Below are positions 7,668-15,957 of a stretch of 64,000 nucleotides of DNA, one piece after another. The position numbers were made by a program, and so were the translations under genes. The notes under the pieces were generated by a model that was given only the letters and a program-made list of their open reading frames with translations, did no database searches and was not told the DNA's origin. The stretch lies in NCBI RefSeq assembly GCF_014138625.1, contig NZ_JACJHY010000034.1:1-64000 (forward strand), written 5' to 3'. How positions within the stretch are numbered: the stretch's first letter is position 1; every line of letters starts with the position of its first letter. The DNA comes from Aminobacter ciceronei. GTDB taxonomy: Bacteria; Pseudomonadota; Alphaproteobacteria; Rhizobiales; Rhizobiaceae.

Positions 7668-8120
7668 ATGGCAGAACGCCTCACAAAAACGGGGGCTCGA
7701 AACGTCTTTTACGGCGGCTCGATCTTCTTCTTCGCAATCTTCGTCGGGTTAACGGCCCACAGCCATTATTACATCCGCACGACCTCGACGGACGAGAAGA
7801 CGCTGACGGACTCCGTGGCGCGCGGCAAGCACGTCTGGGAAAAGAACTCCTGCATCAACTGCCACACGATCCTGGGCGAGGGCGCCTATTTCGCGCCCGA
7901 GCTGGGCAATGTGTGGAAGCGCTATGGCGGCGAAAGCGACCCCGACGGCGCGCGCGACACGCTCAAGGCCTGGATGGCGGCGCAGCCTTCGGGGATCGAG
8001 GGCCGCCGCCAGATGCCGCAGTTCCACCTCAGCGACGAGGAGCTGAACGATCTTGCCGATTTTCTCGAATGGACCAGCCGCATCAAGACCCAGAAGTGGC
8101 CCCCGAACGAGGCAGGCTGA
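7668..8120 (+). CDS. norC: NorC, nitric oxide reductase cytochrome c subunit
   Basis: A 150-residue membrane-anchored monohaem cytochrome c that passes electrons from cytochrome c or pseudoazurin to NorB in the periplasm. One N-terminal helix (about 12-32, FYGGSIFFFAIFVGLTA) is followed by a single haem site CINCH and a likely axial Met in RRQMPQFHLSDEEL. AAAGGAA precedes ATG 7668. A GTG one codon upstream could also start the frame but is poorly placed. norB follows after 18 bp. Confidence 0.95.
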   Translation: MAERLTKTGARNVFYGGSIFFFAIFVGLTAHSHYYIRTTSTDEKTLTDSVARGKHVWEKNSCINCHTILGEGAYFAPELGNVWKRYGGESDPDGARDTLKAWMAAQPSGIEGRRQMPQFHLSDEELNDLADFLEWTSRIKTQKWPPNEAG

Positions 8121-8138
8121 GGCGCCAAGGAGAGAGAT

Positions 8139-9485
8139 ATGAAATACCAAACGCAAAAGGTCGCGATGACCTATTTCTACGGCGCGCTGGTCCTGTTTTT
8201 GGCTCAGGTCGCCTTCGGCGTTCTCGCCGGGACCATCTATGTGCTGCCCAATACGCTGTCCGAGCTTCTGCCGTTCAACATCATCAGGATGATTCACACC
8301 AACGCGCTGGTGGTCTGGCTTTTGATGGGCTTCATGGGCGCGACCTACTATCTGCTGCCAGAGGAAACCGAGACCGAGCTCTTCAGCCCGAAGCTGGCGA
8401 TCATCCAATTCTGGATGTTCTTCATCGCGGCCGGCGTCGCCGTGGTCGGCTACCTGTTCCGCATTCACGAGGGCCGCGAGTTTCTCGAGCAGCCCTTCGT
8501 CATCAAGGTCGGCATAGTCGTCGTGGTCCTGATGTTCCTGTTCAACATCACCATGACGGCGCTGAAGGGCCGCAAGACGACGATCACCAACATCCTGCTG
8601 TTCGGCCTTTGGGCGCTGGCGATCTTCTTCCTGTTCTCGTTCTACAACCCCTCCAACCTCGCACTCGACAAGATGTACTGGTGGTATGTCATCCATCTCT
8701 GGGTCGAGGGGGTGTGGGAACTGATCATGGCGTCGGTGCTGGCGTTCCTGATGATCAAACTCAACGGCGTGGACCGTGAGGTCGTGGAGAAATGGCTCTA
8801 CATCATCGTCGGCCTGGCGCTGTTCTCCGGCATTCTTGGCACCGGCCACCACTACTACTGGATTGGCGCGCCAGGCTACTGGCAGTGGATCGGTTCGCTG
8901 TTTTCGACGCTTGAAGTCGCGCCCTTCTTCTCCATGGTCGCGTTCACCGTCCATATGACCTGGAAGGCGGGCCGGAACCATCCCAACAAGGCGGCATTGC
9001 TTTGGTCCATCGGCTGTTCGGTGATGGCATTCTTCGGCGCCGGCGTCTGGGGCTTCCTGCACACACTTTCGTCGGTGAACTACTACACCCACGGCACGCA
9101 GGTGACTGCCGCGCATGGACACCTCGCCTTCTTCGGCGCTTACGTGATGCTTAATCTCGCCATGATGGCTTACGCCATCCCCGAGATTAAGGGACGCGCA
9201 CCTTACAACCAGTGGCTCTCGATCGTCAGCTTCTGGATGATGGTCACGGCCATGTCGGTGATGACCTTTGCGCTGACCTTCGCGGGTGTCGTCCAAGTGC
9301 ATCTCCAGCGTGTGCTGGGCGAGAGCTTCATGGACGTGCAGGACCAGCTCGCGCTGTTCTACTGGGTGCGCCTCGGTTCCGGCGTTGTCGTGGTCGTCTC
9401 CGCGCTGATGTTCATGTGGGCCGTGCTCGTGCCCGGCCGCCAGCGCAGCGAGAAGCCGGCCCGCATCCTGCAGCCAGCCGAATGA
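8139..9485 (+). CDS. norB: NorB, nitric oxide reductase catalytic subunit
   Basis: A 448-residue, 12-helix haem-copper oxidase superfamily protein of the short cNOR type. It reduces NO to N2O at a haem b3/FeB centre. Haem and FeB ligand segments are visible: IRMIHTNALVVWLLMGFMGA, VIHLWVEGVWELIMA, GTGHHYYWIG and HGHLAFFGAYVMLNLAMM. There is no quinol-oxidase N-terminal extension, which agrees with NorC as electron donor. AAGGAGAG lies before the ATG. The norQ ATG follows 74 bp after the stop. Confidence 0.97.
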   Translation: MKYQTQKVAMTYFYGALVLFLAQVAFGVLAGTIYVLPNTLSELLPFNIIRMIHTNALVVWLLMGFMGATYYLLPEETETELFSPKLAIIQFWMFFIAAGVAVVGYLFRIHEGREFLEQPFVIKVGIVVVVLMFLFNITMTALKGRKTTITNILLFGLWALAIFFLFSFYNPSNLALDKMYWWYVIHLWVEGVWELIMASVLAFLMIKLNGVDREVVEKWLYIIVGLALFSGILGTGHHYYWIGAPGYWQWIGSLFSTLEVAPFFSMVAFTVHMTWKAGRNHPNKAALLWSIGCSVMAFFGAGVWGFLHTLSSVNYYTHGTQVTAAHGHLAFFGAYVMLNLAMMAYAIPEIKGRAPYNQWLSIVSFWMMVTAMSVMTFALTFAGVVQVHLQRVLGESFMDVQDQLALFYWVRLGSGVVVVVSALMFMWAVLVPGRQRSEKPARILQPAE

Positions 9486-9559
9486 CTTTCCGTACATGGC
9501 CCCGGAGCATTCCGGGGCCATGCACCCCATGCCTGCCTGCCTCCTCCGGAGTTCCTCCC

Positions 9560-10369
9560 ATGACAATCGCATTACCTATCCGTCCCGCCGCCGACGCGCC
9601 CGCCTACTACAGCCCCTCGGCCAATGAATGCAGCTTGTTCGAACGCGCCTGGGCACGGCGCTTGCCGCTACTGCTCAAGGGGCCAACTGGCTGCGGGAAG
9701 ACTCGTTTCGTCAGCCACATGGCGGCGAAGCTTGGGCTGCCACTCTCGACCGTATCCTGCCACGACGACCTGGCCGCTGCCGACCTCACCGGGCGCTACC
9801 TGTTGATGGGCGGCGATACCGTCTGGGTAGACGGGCCGCTCACCCGCGCAGTGCGCGAGGGCGGCATCTGCTATCTCGATGAGATCGTCGAGGCACGCAA
9901 GGATGTCGCCGTGGTGCTGCATCCCCTGACCGACGATCGCCGCATCCTGCCGCTGGAACGCACGGGTGAGCAATTGGCGGCTCCGGCGAGTTTCATGCTC
10001 GTCGTGTCCTACAATCCCGGATACCAGAACCTCCTGAAAAGCCTGAAGCCGAGCACTCGTCAGCGTTTTGTCGCCATCGAGTTCGATTTCCTGCCCAAGT
10101 CTGACGAAATCGCCGTGGTGTCGGCCGAAAGCGGCCTCGCTGACGCCCAGGTGGCGCCGCTTGTCGAATTGGCCCGGCGCATTCGCGCGCTGAAAGGACA
10201 TGACCTCGAGGAGGGCGCGTCGACCCGTCTGCTTGTCTATTGCGCCAGCCTGATCGACGCCGGCGTGCCAGTGCGCGAGGCGGTGCTTGCCGCGATGATC
10301 GCGCCGCTGACCGACGAGCCTGACGTCAAGACAGCCCTGACCGAACTGGCCGATTCCCTGATCCGCTGA
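9560..10369 (+). CDS. norQ: NorQ, MoxR-type AAA+ ATPase for NO reductase assembly
   Basis: A 269-residue AAA+ protein. Walker A is GPTGCGKT near residue 40 and Walker B is ICYLDEI near 108. The sensor region with VVSYNPGYQNLLKSLKPSTRQRF is typical of NorQ/CbbQ. NorQ works with NorD to insert the FeB iron into NorB. ATG 9560 is chosen over the longer open frame because sequence before it has no NorQ character and it sits 74 bp after norB. norD follows 10 bp downstream. Confidence 0.93.
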   Translation: MTIALPIRPAADAPAYYSPSANECSLFERAWARRLPLLLKGPTGCGKTRFVSHMAAKLGLPLSTVSCHDDLAAADLTGRYLLMGGDTVWVDGPLTRAVREGGICYLDEIVEARKDVAVVLHPLTDDRRILPLERTGEQLAAPASFMLVVSYNPGYQNLLKSLKPSTRQRFVAIEFDFLPKSDEIAVVSAESGLADAQVAPLVELARRIRALKGHDLEEGASTRLLVYCASLIDAGVPVREAVLAAMIAPLTDEPDVKTALTELADSLIR

Positions 10370-10379
10370 GGCGCATGTC

Positions 10380-12278
10380 ATGCTGGATTTCCTTGAGCTG
10401 GAGGAAACGGTCGGCCGCGCCTGGCACCGCCTGATCGGCCACGTCCAGACCTGGCCGCGCCACCCGGAACATGCGGTGAAGCTGGCTGCAGTGCAGCCTG
10501 TGCTGGCGATCTGCTTCCGTGGTTTCGGCGGCGAAGGGGCGGTCCAGGTCGCTGCAGTTCGCGGCAAGACTTCTGGCCACCGCCTCGGTTGGTGGCAGCG
10601 CATGGGGCTCGGCGAGGAAAAGCTCGCCCAGCCAGCGCGCGACCGCTCGTCCCTTATGCTGCCTGCATCGATCGACCTGTTTCCGGACAGGGCACTCAAC
10701 CGCGACCTCTATATCTGGCTGGCTGCCTATATGGCGGTGATGCCGCTGGACTCCATCGTGGAAACGGACCCCTTGCTGCGCGACCTTGCAGTGCTTCGGC
10801 GTGCGGAAGAGACGACGGCCAGAGTGGTGGCAGCTCTTCCGGGACTTGGACGGCGCTATAGCCGACTTGCGGCGGCAACGCTTGCTGCCCGCCAGCGCGG
10901 TCCGCTTCCCACGGTTGAAGCGCAGGTCGAAGGGCGCGTGACGGGCCTGCTGAGACATCAGGCAGGACTGCTCGACGATACGCTGCCCGTGATCTTTCCC
11001 CACCGTGCACCGGCGGGTTACTTGCCGATGCTGCCCATACCGTTATGGCCCGACGCCTTGCTGCGCGCCGAGACCGCGCCGCGCCGTGGCGAAGACGAAC
11101 CCGTCGCTGGCGGCCGCGAGGCTGATGGCGCCGAAACCGAACGAAAGGTCGCCGTCCGCGAAAACGCGGATGCACGGACCGACGAGCGCAGCCCTTTCAT
11201 CCTCAATCGCTTCGAGAAGATCCTTGCGATGGCCGAGATGGTCAATATTGACCGTCCGTCCGACGACAGCGACGACGACGCCAAGGCGGCCGAAGACCTT
11301 GACGACATGACGTTTGGCGAGCGGAAGGGCCGTCCGGCATCGCGCTTTCGCTTCGACCTCGATTTGCCGCCGGAAGCGCTGGACCGGACGCCGCTGACGG
11401 CGGAACGGACCTATCCGGAATGGGATTTCCGCTCGGGCACCTACCTACCCGACCATTGCCGGGTGCTGGCAGCACCTGCTTCGGCGCTAGGTAGCACAGC
11501 CGAGCCGGACATCGAAACGAGACGCCTCATTCGACGCGTGCGTCGCCAGTTTGAAGTGTTGCGGCCACGCCGCGAAGTGCTGCGCGCTCAACTCGACGGT
11601 GCCGACCTCGACCTCGATGCGGTGGTACGCGCCCGCACCGACCTGGCCGCCGGCGGGCAGGGCAGCGACCGCATCCATCTGATGAGCCGGCCGCAGGTGC
11701 ACGACCTTGCCGTCACCATCCTCGTCGACGTTTCGCTGTCGACTGACGCCTGGTTCGACAACCGACGCGTGCTCGACGTCGAGAAGGAAGCCTTGCTGAT
11801 CCTGGCCAACGGGCTCACCGCCTGTGGCGACAATCACTCGATCCTCACCTTTACGTCGCGCCGCCGAGATTGGGTCCGGATCGAGTCGGTGAAGGCTTTT
11901 GATGAGCCGATGGGGGCGACGGTAGAGGCTCGCATTGCGGCCTTGAAGCCGGGCTATTACACCCGCATCGGCGCGGCCATCAGGCACGCGAGCGCCGAGC
12001 TCGACAAGCAGCCCAACCGGAAGAAGCTGCTTCTGGTGCTGACCGACGGCAAGCCCAACGACATCGATCACTATGAGGGGCGGTTCGCACTTGAGGACAG
12101 CCGCCGCGCGGTGATGGAGGCGCGACGCATGGGGCTCGGCGTGTTCGGCGTGACGGTCGACCGCGAGGCGAAATCCTACGTTCCGGCGATGTTCGGCCAG
12201 AACGGTTATGCGCTGGTCTCTAACATCGGGCGGCTGCCGGCAGCGCTTCCCGCCATTTATCGCAGCCTTGCAGGCTAG
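10380..12278 (+). CDS. norD: NorD, von Willebrand factor A protein for NO reductase activation
   Basis: A 632-residue protein with a C-terminal vWA domain (about 430-630). The MIDAS motif is intact in VTILVDVSLSTDAW (D-x-S-x-S), with a downstream VLTDGKPND. A charged acidic linker (DRPSDDSDDDAKAAEDLDD) lies around residue 300. NorD pairs with the AAA+ protein NorQ to mature NorB. It is the last gene of norCBQD: a clear intrinsic terminator follows 22 bp after its stop. Confidence 0.93.
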   Translation: MLDFLELEETVGRAWHRLIGHVQTWPRHPEHAVKLAAVQPVLAICFRGFGGEGAVQVAAVRGKTSGHRLGWWQRMGLGEEKLAQPARDRSSLMLPASIDLFPDRALNRDLYIWLAAYMAVMPLDSIVETDPLLRDLAVLRRAEETTARVVAALPGLGRRYSRLAAATLAARQRGPLPTVEAQVEGRVTGLLRHQAGLLDDTLPVIFPHRAPAGYLPMLPIPLWPDALLRAETAPRRGEDEPVAGGREADGAETERKVAVRENADARTDERSPFILNRFEKILAMAEMVNIDRPSDDSDDDAKAAEDLDDMTFGERKGRPASRFRFDLDLPPEALDRTPLTAERTYPEWDFRSGTYLPDHCRVLAAPASALGSTAEPDIETRRLIRRVRRQFEVLRPRREVLRAQLDGADLDLDAVVRARTDLAAGGQGSDRIHLMSRPQVHDLAVTILVDVSLSTDAWFDNRRVLDVEKEALLILANGLTACGDNHSILTFTSRRRDWVRIESVKAFDEPMGATVEARIAALKPGYYTRIGAAIRHASAELDKQPNRKKLLLVLTDGKPNDIDHYEGRFALEDSRRAVMEARRMGLGVFGVTVDREAKSYVPAMFGQNGYALVSNIGRLPAALPAIYRSLAG

Positions 12279-12300
12279 GGGGACAAGGCCGCGATACTGA

Positions 12301-12331
12301 AAGGCCCGGCGCTCCCACGCCGGGCCTTTTT
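12301..12331 (+). terminator. Rho-independent terminator of norCBQD
   Basis: An 11-bp GC-rich stem, AAGGCCCGGCG and CGCCGGGCCTT, with a CTCCCA loop and a TTTTT run (12327-12331), just after norD. Confidence 0.92.
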
Positions 12332-12424
12332 GTTGGGTCCTCCAGTTGGATGACAGCGGTCGTCAGCCAACTGGATCGCGATGGCATGCCCCGCGGAGCC
12401 AGCTGTCCCGGCACAGTCGCTTGG

Positions 12425-12955
12425 TCAGGAAGCCTGGGAATTGCGCAGAATCGCCTGCGCCTTGTTCCATTTCCGGAGCCGCCTGCGGGCATTGTCATAG
12501 GGAGACGAAGTGTTGAACTGGATCATGCGCCCCATGGACCATTTCTCATACCAAACGCCTCCATAAAGCTGTTCGTCGCTGCGCGTTTCGATAAGGGCAA
12601 CGATCTGGCGCTTGGCAGAATCCAGACGGTCAAGGAGCTGCTGATATGGAATGTCGTCATAGTCGCGATAGAATTTTTGCGCGAGCTTCCCAAGTTCGTT
12701 CCACTTGTAGCCCGAATCGGGAAAATCGATCGGTTGTCCGGCTGCGTCTTTGGCGAGCCATTTGAGCACAAGCTCGTTCCAGCCGACTAGATACGCTAAC
12801 AGGTTGGACACGCTCATCAGCGACCCGGTCACGTGACCGTCGAGCGATCGCTGATCAACCAGGTCCTCCGGAACTGCGTTTAAATCGCCAATAAGATTGC
12901 CAAAATTGTGCTCAATAGCCTTGAGAAGCTCACCCTTGTTCTGCGGTACTGGCAT
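12425..12955 (-). CDS. ClbS/DfsB family four-helix protein
   Basis: A 176-residue cytosolic protein resembling the ClbS/DfsB branch of the DinB four-helix bundle. Segments include NKGELLKAIEHNFGNLIGDL at the start, LLAYLVGWNELVLKWL in the middle, and a C-terminal SPYDNARRRLRKWNKAQ. ClbS is known as a colibactin resistance cyclopropane hydrolase, but most homologues have no known role. Start ATG 12955 follows GAGAGAG. It lies 38 bp downstream of hemN on the same strand, so it may be read from the hemN promoter. Confidence 0.75.
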   Translation of the reverse strand: MPVPQNKGELLKAIEHNFGNLIGDLNAVPEDLVDQRSLDGHVTGSLMSVSNLLAYLVGWNELVLKWLAKDAAGQPIDFPDSGYKWNELGKLAQKFYRDYDDIPYQQLLDRLDSAKRQIVALIETRSDEQLYGGVWYEKWSMGRMIQFNTSSPYDNARRRLRKWNKAQAILRNSQAS

Positions 12956-12993
12956 CTCTCTCTCGGCTCTATCCGTTCTAATCGGTAGCAGCT

Positions 12994-14346
12994 TCAGGCT
13001 GCCTGGCTGTGCGTCCGCGTCGACTGGTCGATATATGCGTCGAAGGCCGCAGCGACTGCACGGATGACAAAACGATGTTCTTGACTGACGCGGAGCATGC
13101 TGCCCGTATAGTGAACCACAGCATCGTCGGCCAGATGCGCCAGCCTTTCGTTGGTGGTAAGCAACGCTGACGCATTGAAACCGTGGGTTCGGCTGACCGC
13201 CGCGATGTCGACCTCGAAGTCGCACATCAACCGCTCTATGATCTCGGCTCTCACTTTGTCCTCGTGGGTAAGCCGATAGCCCTTGGCCGTAGCCAGCTTT
13301 CCGTCGGCTATATGCTGGGCATATAGTCCTGGCGCCACTTCGTTTTGAACATAGCCGTGCTTCATGCGGCCGATGGCAGAAGCGCCGAAGCCGATGAGCG
13401 TCTCGCAATTGTCCGTGGTATAGCCTTGGAAATTGCGCCTCAGATTGCCCGACTCCTGCGCCTGTACCAGGTCGTCTCCGGGCAGGGCGAAATGGTCGAG
13501 GCCGATTTGCCGATAGCCGGCGGCGACCAGCGTCGCGGCAATCGCTTCCGCCTGTTCGTTGCGCGCTGCCCCGTCGGGCAGGGCATTTTCGTCGATCATG
13601 CGCTGATGCTTCTTGAAGGAGGGGATATGCGCATAGCCGAAAACGGCGAAGCGGTCCGGCAGCATTTCAATTGCTGCATTGGCCGTATCGATGCAGGACT
13701 GCACCGTTTGATGGGGAAGCCCGTAGATCAGGTCGAAATTGATCCCCTCAACGCCGGCGCGCCGGAGGTTGTCAGTGGATTCCGCCGTTTCCTTCCGGGT
13801 CTGGATTCGGTTGATTGCCTTCTGCACCACCGGATCGAAGCTTTGTACGCCGAGACTGGCGCGGGTGACGCCTGCGTGCCCCAGCGTGTGTGCCATTTCG
13901 GGCGTCAGCCGACGCGGATCGATTTCGACAGCGATCCCGGTCGTGTCGGAGAAGGCGTAGCGCTCCCTCAAGAGCCCGATGAGTGCCAGGAATTCCGCGG
14001 GCGAGATGATGGTGGGCGTGCCACCGCCGAAATGCACCTCGCCGACTGGCAGGCGGTGCGGGATGCGTTCGGCAACCATTCGGATCTCGTCACGCAGCAC
14101 GGCGAGGTAGTCGAGGATGGGGCGGTCCTGCCGGGTGATTGTCGTGTGACAGCCGCAATACCAGCACATCGATCGGCAGAACGGGATGTGCAGGTAGAGC
14201 GAGACGGGGTCCTTCTTGGCAAGCTGCTCGAGCCAGTCACCATAGGAGTCAACGCCGATCATTGGCGAGAAGCGGGGCGCGGTTGGATAGCTGGTGTAGC
14301 GGGGGAGGCGAGCCTCGCCGTACTTTTGCAGGATAGACTGGGACAT
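12994..14346 (-). CDS. hemN: Oxygen-independent coproporphyrinogen III oxidase
   Basis: A 450-residue radical SAM enzyme that decarboxylates coproporphyrinogen III without O2, allowing anaerobic haem synthesis for the many cytochromes here. It opens with RYTSYPTAPRF, as HemN does. The cluster motif C-x3-C-x2-C is in CRSMCWYCGCHT at about residues 57-68. GGGTPT and the HemN C-terminal domain (CDFEVDIAAVSRTHGF) are present. The box at 14400-14413 lies 54 bp upstream, placing an expected class II start about 19 nt before the ATG. Confidence 0.95.
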   Translation of the reverse strand: MSQSILQKYGEARLPRYTSYPTAPRFSPMIGVDSYGDWLEQLAKKDPVSLYLHIPFCRSMCWYCGCHTTITRQDRPILDYLAVLRDEIRMVAERIPHRLPVGEVHFGGGTPTIISPAEFLALIGLLRERYAFSDTTGIAVEIDPRRLTPEMAHTLGHAGVTRASLGVQSFDPVVQKAINRIQTRKETAESTDNLRRAGVEGINFDLIYGLPHQTVQSCIDTANAAIEMLPDRFAVFGYAHIPSFKKHQRMIDENALPDGAARNEQAEAIAATLVAAGYRQIGLDHFALPGDDLVQAQESGNLRRNFQGYTTDNCETLIGFGASAIGRMKHGYVQNEVAPGLYAQHIADGKLATAKGYRLTHEDKVRAEIIERLMCDFEVDIAAVSRTHGFNASALLTTNERLAHLADDAVVHYTGSMLRVSQEHRFVIRAVAAAFDAYIDQSTRTHSQAA

Positions 14347-14399
14347 CGGGCACCTATTGTTTCGCCGATTGTCTTACCCGCCTCGTCGATCTGCCATCG

Positions 14400-14413
14400 T
14401 TGTTCCAACGCAA
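14400..14413. promoter_or_regulatory. NnrR/Fnr-type operator for hemN
   Basis: TTG-N8-CAA (spacer TTCCAACG), centre 14406.5, placed at the right distance for class II activation of hemN on the minus strand. Confidence 0.65.
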
Positions 14414-14448
14414 TAAGCGTCGCCTGGACTGCTGTTTCTTCCGGTTGT

Positions 14449-14462
14449 TTGCGCTTGGACAA
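14449..14462. promoter_or_regulatory. NnrR/Fnr-type operator for the DUF2249 gene
   Basis: TTG-N8-CAA (spacer CGCTTGGA), centre 14455.5. A class II start near 14497 would give the plus-strand DUF2249 gene a leader of about 68 nt. The hemN/DUF2249 divergent region thus carries one box per direction. Confidence 0.62.
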
Positions 14463-14564
14463 TCTGCGGCCGCGCATGCCGCATTAAGTTGCCCGCGCCT
14501 GTCGAGAATGGAACTGGGCCCCTCTCGGCATGGGTTTAGTTGGAAGGCCGCAGGACAAAGCTAC

Positions 14565-14846
14565 ATGGCAGTTGCAGACAACGATTCCATCCCCGTCATC
14601 GACGTTCGGGCCATCCCCCGTCCCGAGCGGCATCCCCGGATTTTTGGACAGATCGAATCCTTGGCCGAAGGCAGCTGTTTCGTGCTCATGAACGATCATG
14701 ACCCGCGTCCGCTGCACTATCAGCTGGAGGTGAGATATCCCGGACTTTTCGATTGGGAATATCTGGAGCAGGGCCCAGAAACCTGGCGCGTCCAAATCGG
14801 ACGACGCGTTCAGTCGGGCTGCGGGTGCTGCTGCGGCGACGACTGA
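14565..14846 (+). CDS. DUF2249 domain protein with C-terminal Cys cluster
   Basis: A 93-residue protein with one DUF2249 domain, a TusA-like fold. The signature includes IDVRAIPRPERHPRIFGQIE, SCFVLMNDHDPRPLHYQLE and WEYLEQGPETWRVQIGR. It ends in a striking SGCGCCCGDD tail with four cysteines. DUF2249 genes are common beside denitrification genes, but their job is not settled; the fold and Cys tail suggest sulfur or metal handling (inference). ATG 14565 follows AGGACAA. It has its own NnrR-type box and is divergent from hemN. Confidence 0.8.
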   Translation: MAVADNDSIPVIDVRAIPRPERHPRIFGQIESLAEGSCFVLMNDHDPRPLHYQLEVRYPGLFDWEYLEQGPETWRVQIGRRVQSGCGCCCGDD

Positions 14847-14892
14847 CAGATTGCGGTGCGGGCGCGCAATTGGCCCCGCACCGCTCCACTGC

Positions 14893-15303
14893 CTACTGCA
14901 CCGAGACCAGTTCTTCCAGACTACGGCCATTGGGACAAAACTCAGCATAGGTCGCCGCGAACGACGAGTCCTTCAGGCGGGCACTGCAGCGCCGCCGCTC
15001 CGGGCAGAGCATGCACGTCCTGCGCATGTCCTGGTTCCATTCCGGGTGGCGGGCCTCGAACTTGTCGTAATCCACACCCACTGACCTGAACGCCTCCGGC
15101 AGTAGAATACGTGAAGCAAAGGCATACCGCATTGCGGTTGAGAAATCTGTGGTTGTCAGGCCGACCTCGAGAAGCAATCTGCTGCGCTCGCGTTGATCTA
15201 GACCTTCCACTTCGCGCAAGGCCCTTCGACGCTCCCGCCAATCCTGGTAGCGCTCAACGGCCGAACTCCAGATCGCATACGCTTTAACAATCGGAACAGT
15301 CAT
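14893..15303 (-). CDS. DUF6455 family Cys-containing protein
   Basis: A 136-residue protein matching my memory of the DUF6455 family. The C-terminal third carries CMLCPERRRCSARL and a later FCPN, four cysteines that could bind a metal or Fe-S cluster. The N-terminal part is helical and charged (RYQDWRERRRALREVEGLDQ). The box at 15377-15390 is placed for class II activation with a leader of about 40 nt. It converges with the DUF2249 gene at 14846. Function unknown; co-regulation with denitrification is the main clue. Confidence 0.7.
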   Translation of the reverse strand: MTVPIVKAYAIWSSAVERYQDWRERRRALREVEGLDQRERSRLLLEVGLTTTDFSTAMRYAFASRILLPEAFRSVGVDYDKFEARHPEWNQDMRRTCMLCPERRRCSARLKDSSFAATYAEFCPNGRSLEELVSVQ

Positions 15304-15376
15304 GGAAGCCTTCTCCTCCTTGGGTCACCATGGCAACTCGAATTGCCGTTCCTAGCGCGTCCCAGACATCCTTTCC

Positions 15377-15390
15377 TTGTGATGAAACAA
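15377..15390. promoter_or_regulatory. NnrR/Fnr-type operator for the DUF6455 gene
   Basis: TTG-N8-CAA (spacer TGATGAAA), centre 15383.5. The predicted minus-strand start near 15342 gives a leader of about 39 nt. A plus-strand start would fall inside the small ORF that follows, so the DUF6455 gene is the likely target. Confidence 0.6.
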
Positions 15391-15393
15391 ACA

Positions 15394-15558
15394 CTCATGA
15401 TTCCGGTCGGCGAAGGCACAAGGGGAAGCATCGCCTATCTGGTCCAGCGCCAGACTTCTCGAAGCCACCAGCGGGCGACGAGGAATCGGATCCTGCTGGA
15501 GCGCCGCCTGGTCCTCCGGAGTTTCAAGACCGCCTGTGAGGAGGCGTTCAACATCTAA
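15394..15558 (+). CDS. Doubtful small ORF, 54 aa
   Basis: A short basic frame starting at ATG 15394 (or ATG 15382, which lies inside the operator). No domain, no clear ribosome-binding site, and a very Arg-rich composition. It may be translated or may be the shadow of a leader region. The following 15559-15708 holds no recognisable gene. Confidence 0.22.
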   Translation, partial: LMIPVGEGTRGSIAYLVQRQTSRSHQRATRNRILLERRLVLRSFKTACEEAFNI

Positions 15559-15708
15559 ATTGCTCGCGAGATGTCTGAATGGGCAGGCTGGACAAGATGG
15601 ATCTCCTTTTTTCCCATCCTACGGGAACAGCCTCCAAGCTCTTTGATGCAGCGCAAGGAAACGCACATCGAATCCTGATGCGGTGGCGACGACAAATGGG
15701 AAATCACC

Positions 15709-15954
15709 ATGGGCTTGACGTACGATGTCCGGAAGTTGCCAGCTGCTCTGAAAAAGGCAGCAGTCTTGTCGGCCTTCGACGGGCTGTATCCCGGCCAATC
15801 GTGTGTGGTCATCTGCGATTTCGACACTTCCCGGCTCGAAAGTCAGTTCAAGGCTTTCTTCGACGACGAGCATAGTTGGGTGTGCTTGCAGTCCGGGCCA
15901 CCCCATTGGCATATTCAGATCGGTAAACGCGCCACCGATACGCAGCGCAGCTGA
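15709..15954 (+). CDS. DUF2249-like small protein
   Basis: An 81-residue protein with a divergent DUF2249 domain. AAVLSAFDGLYPGQSCVVICDFD lines up with the family's alpha-beta unit, and SWVCLQSGPPHWHIQIGK lines up with the family's WEYLEQGPEVWRVRIGK end. It is the second DUF2249 copy within 1.2 kb. nnrS starts three bases after its stop, so the two are probably one operon and may act together. Confidence 0.7.
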   Translation: MGLTYDVRKLPAALKKAAVLSAFDGLYPGQSCVVICDFDTSRLESQFKAFFDDEHSWVCLQSGPPHWHIQIGKRATDTQRS

Positions 15955-15957
15955 CCC

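Noticed and set aside
7427-9572. Long open frames on the plus strand (450 aa) and minus strand (607 aa) across norC-norB
   Set aside because: They are shadows of the nor genes: composition is Arg/His/Gly rich, no domain is visible, and they cover genes with clear haem and oxidase motifs.
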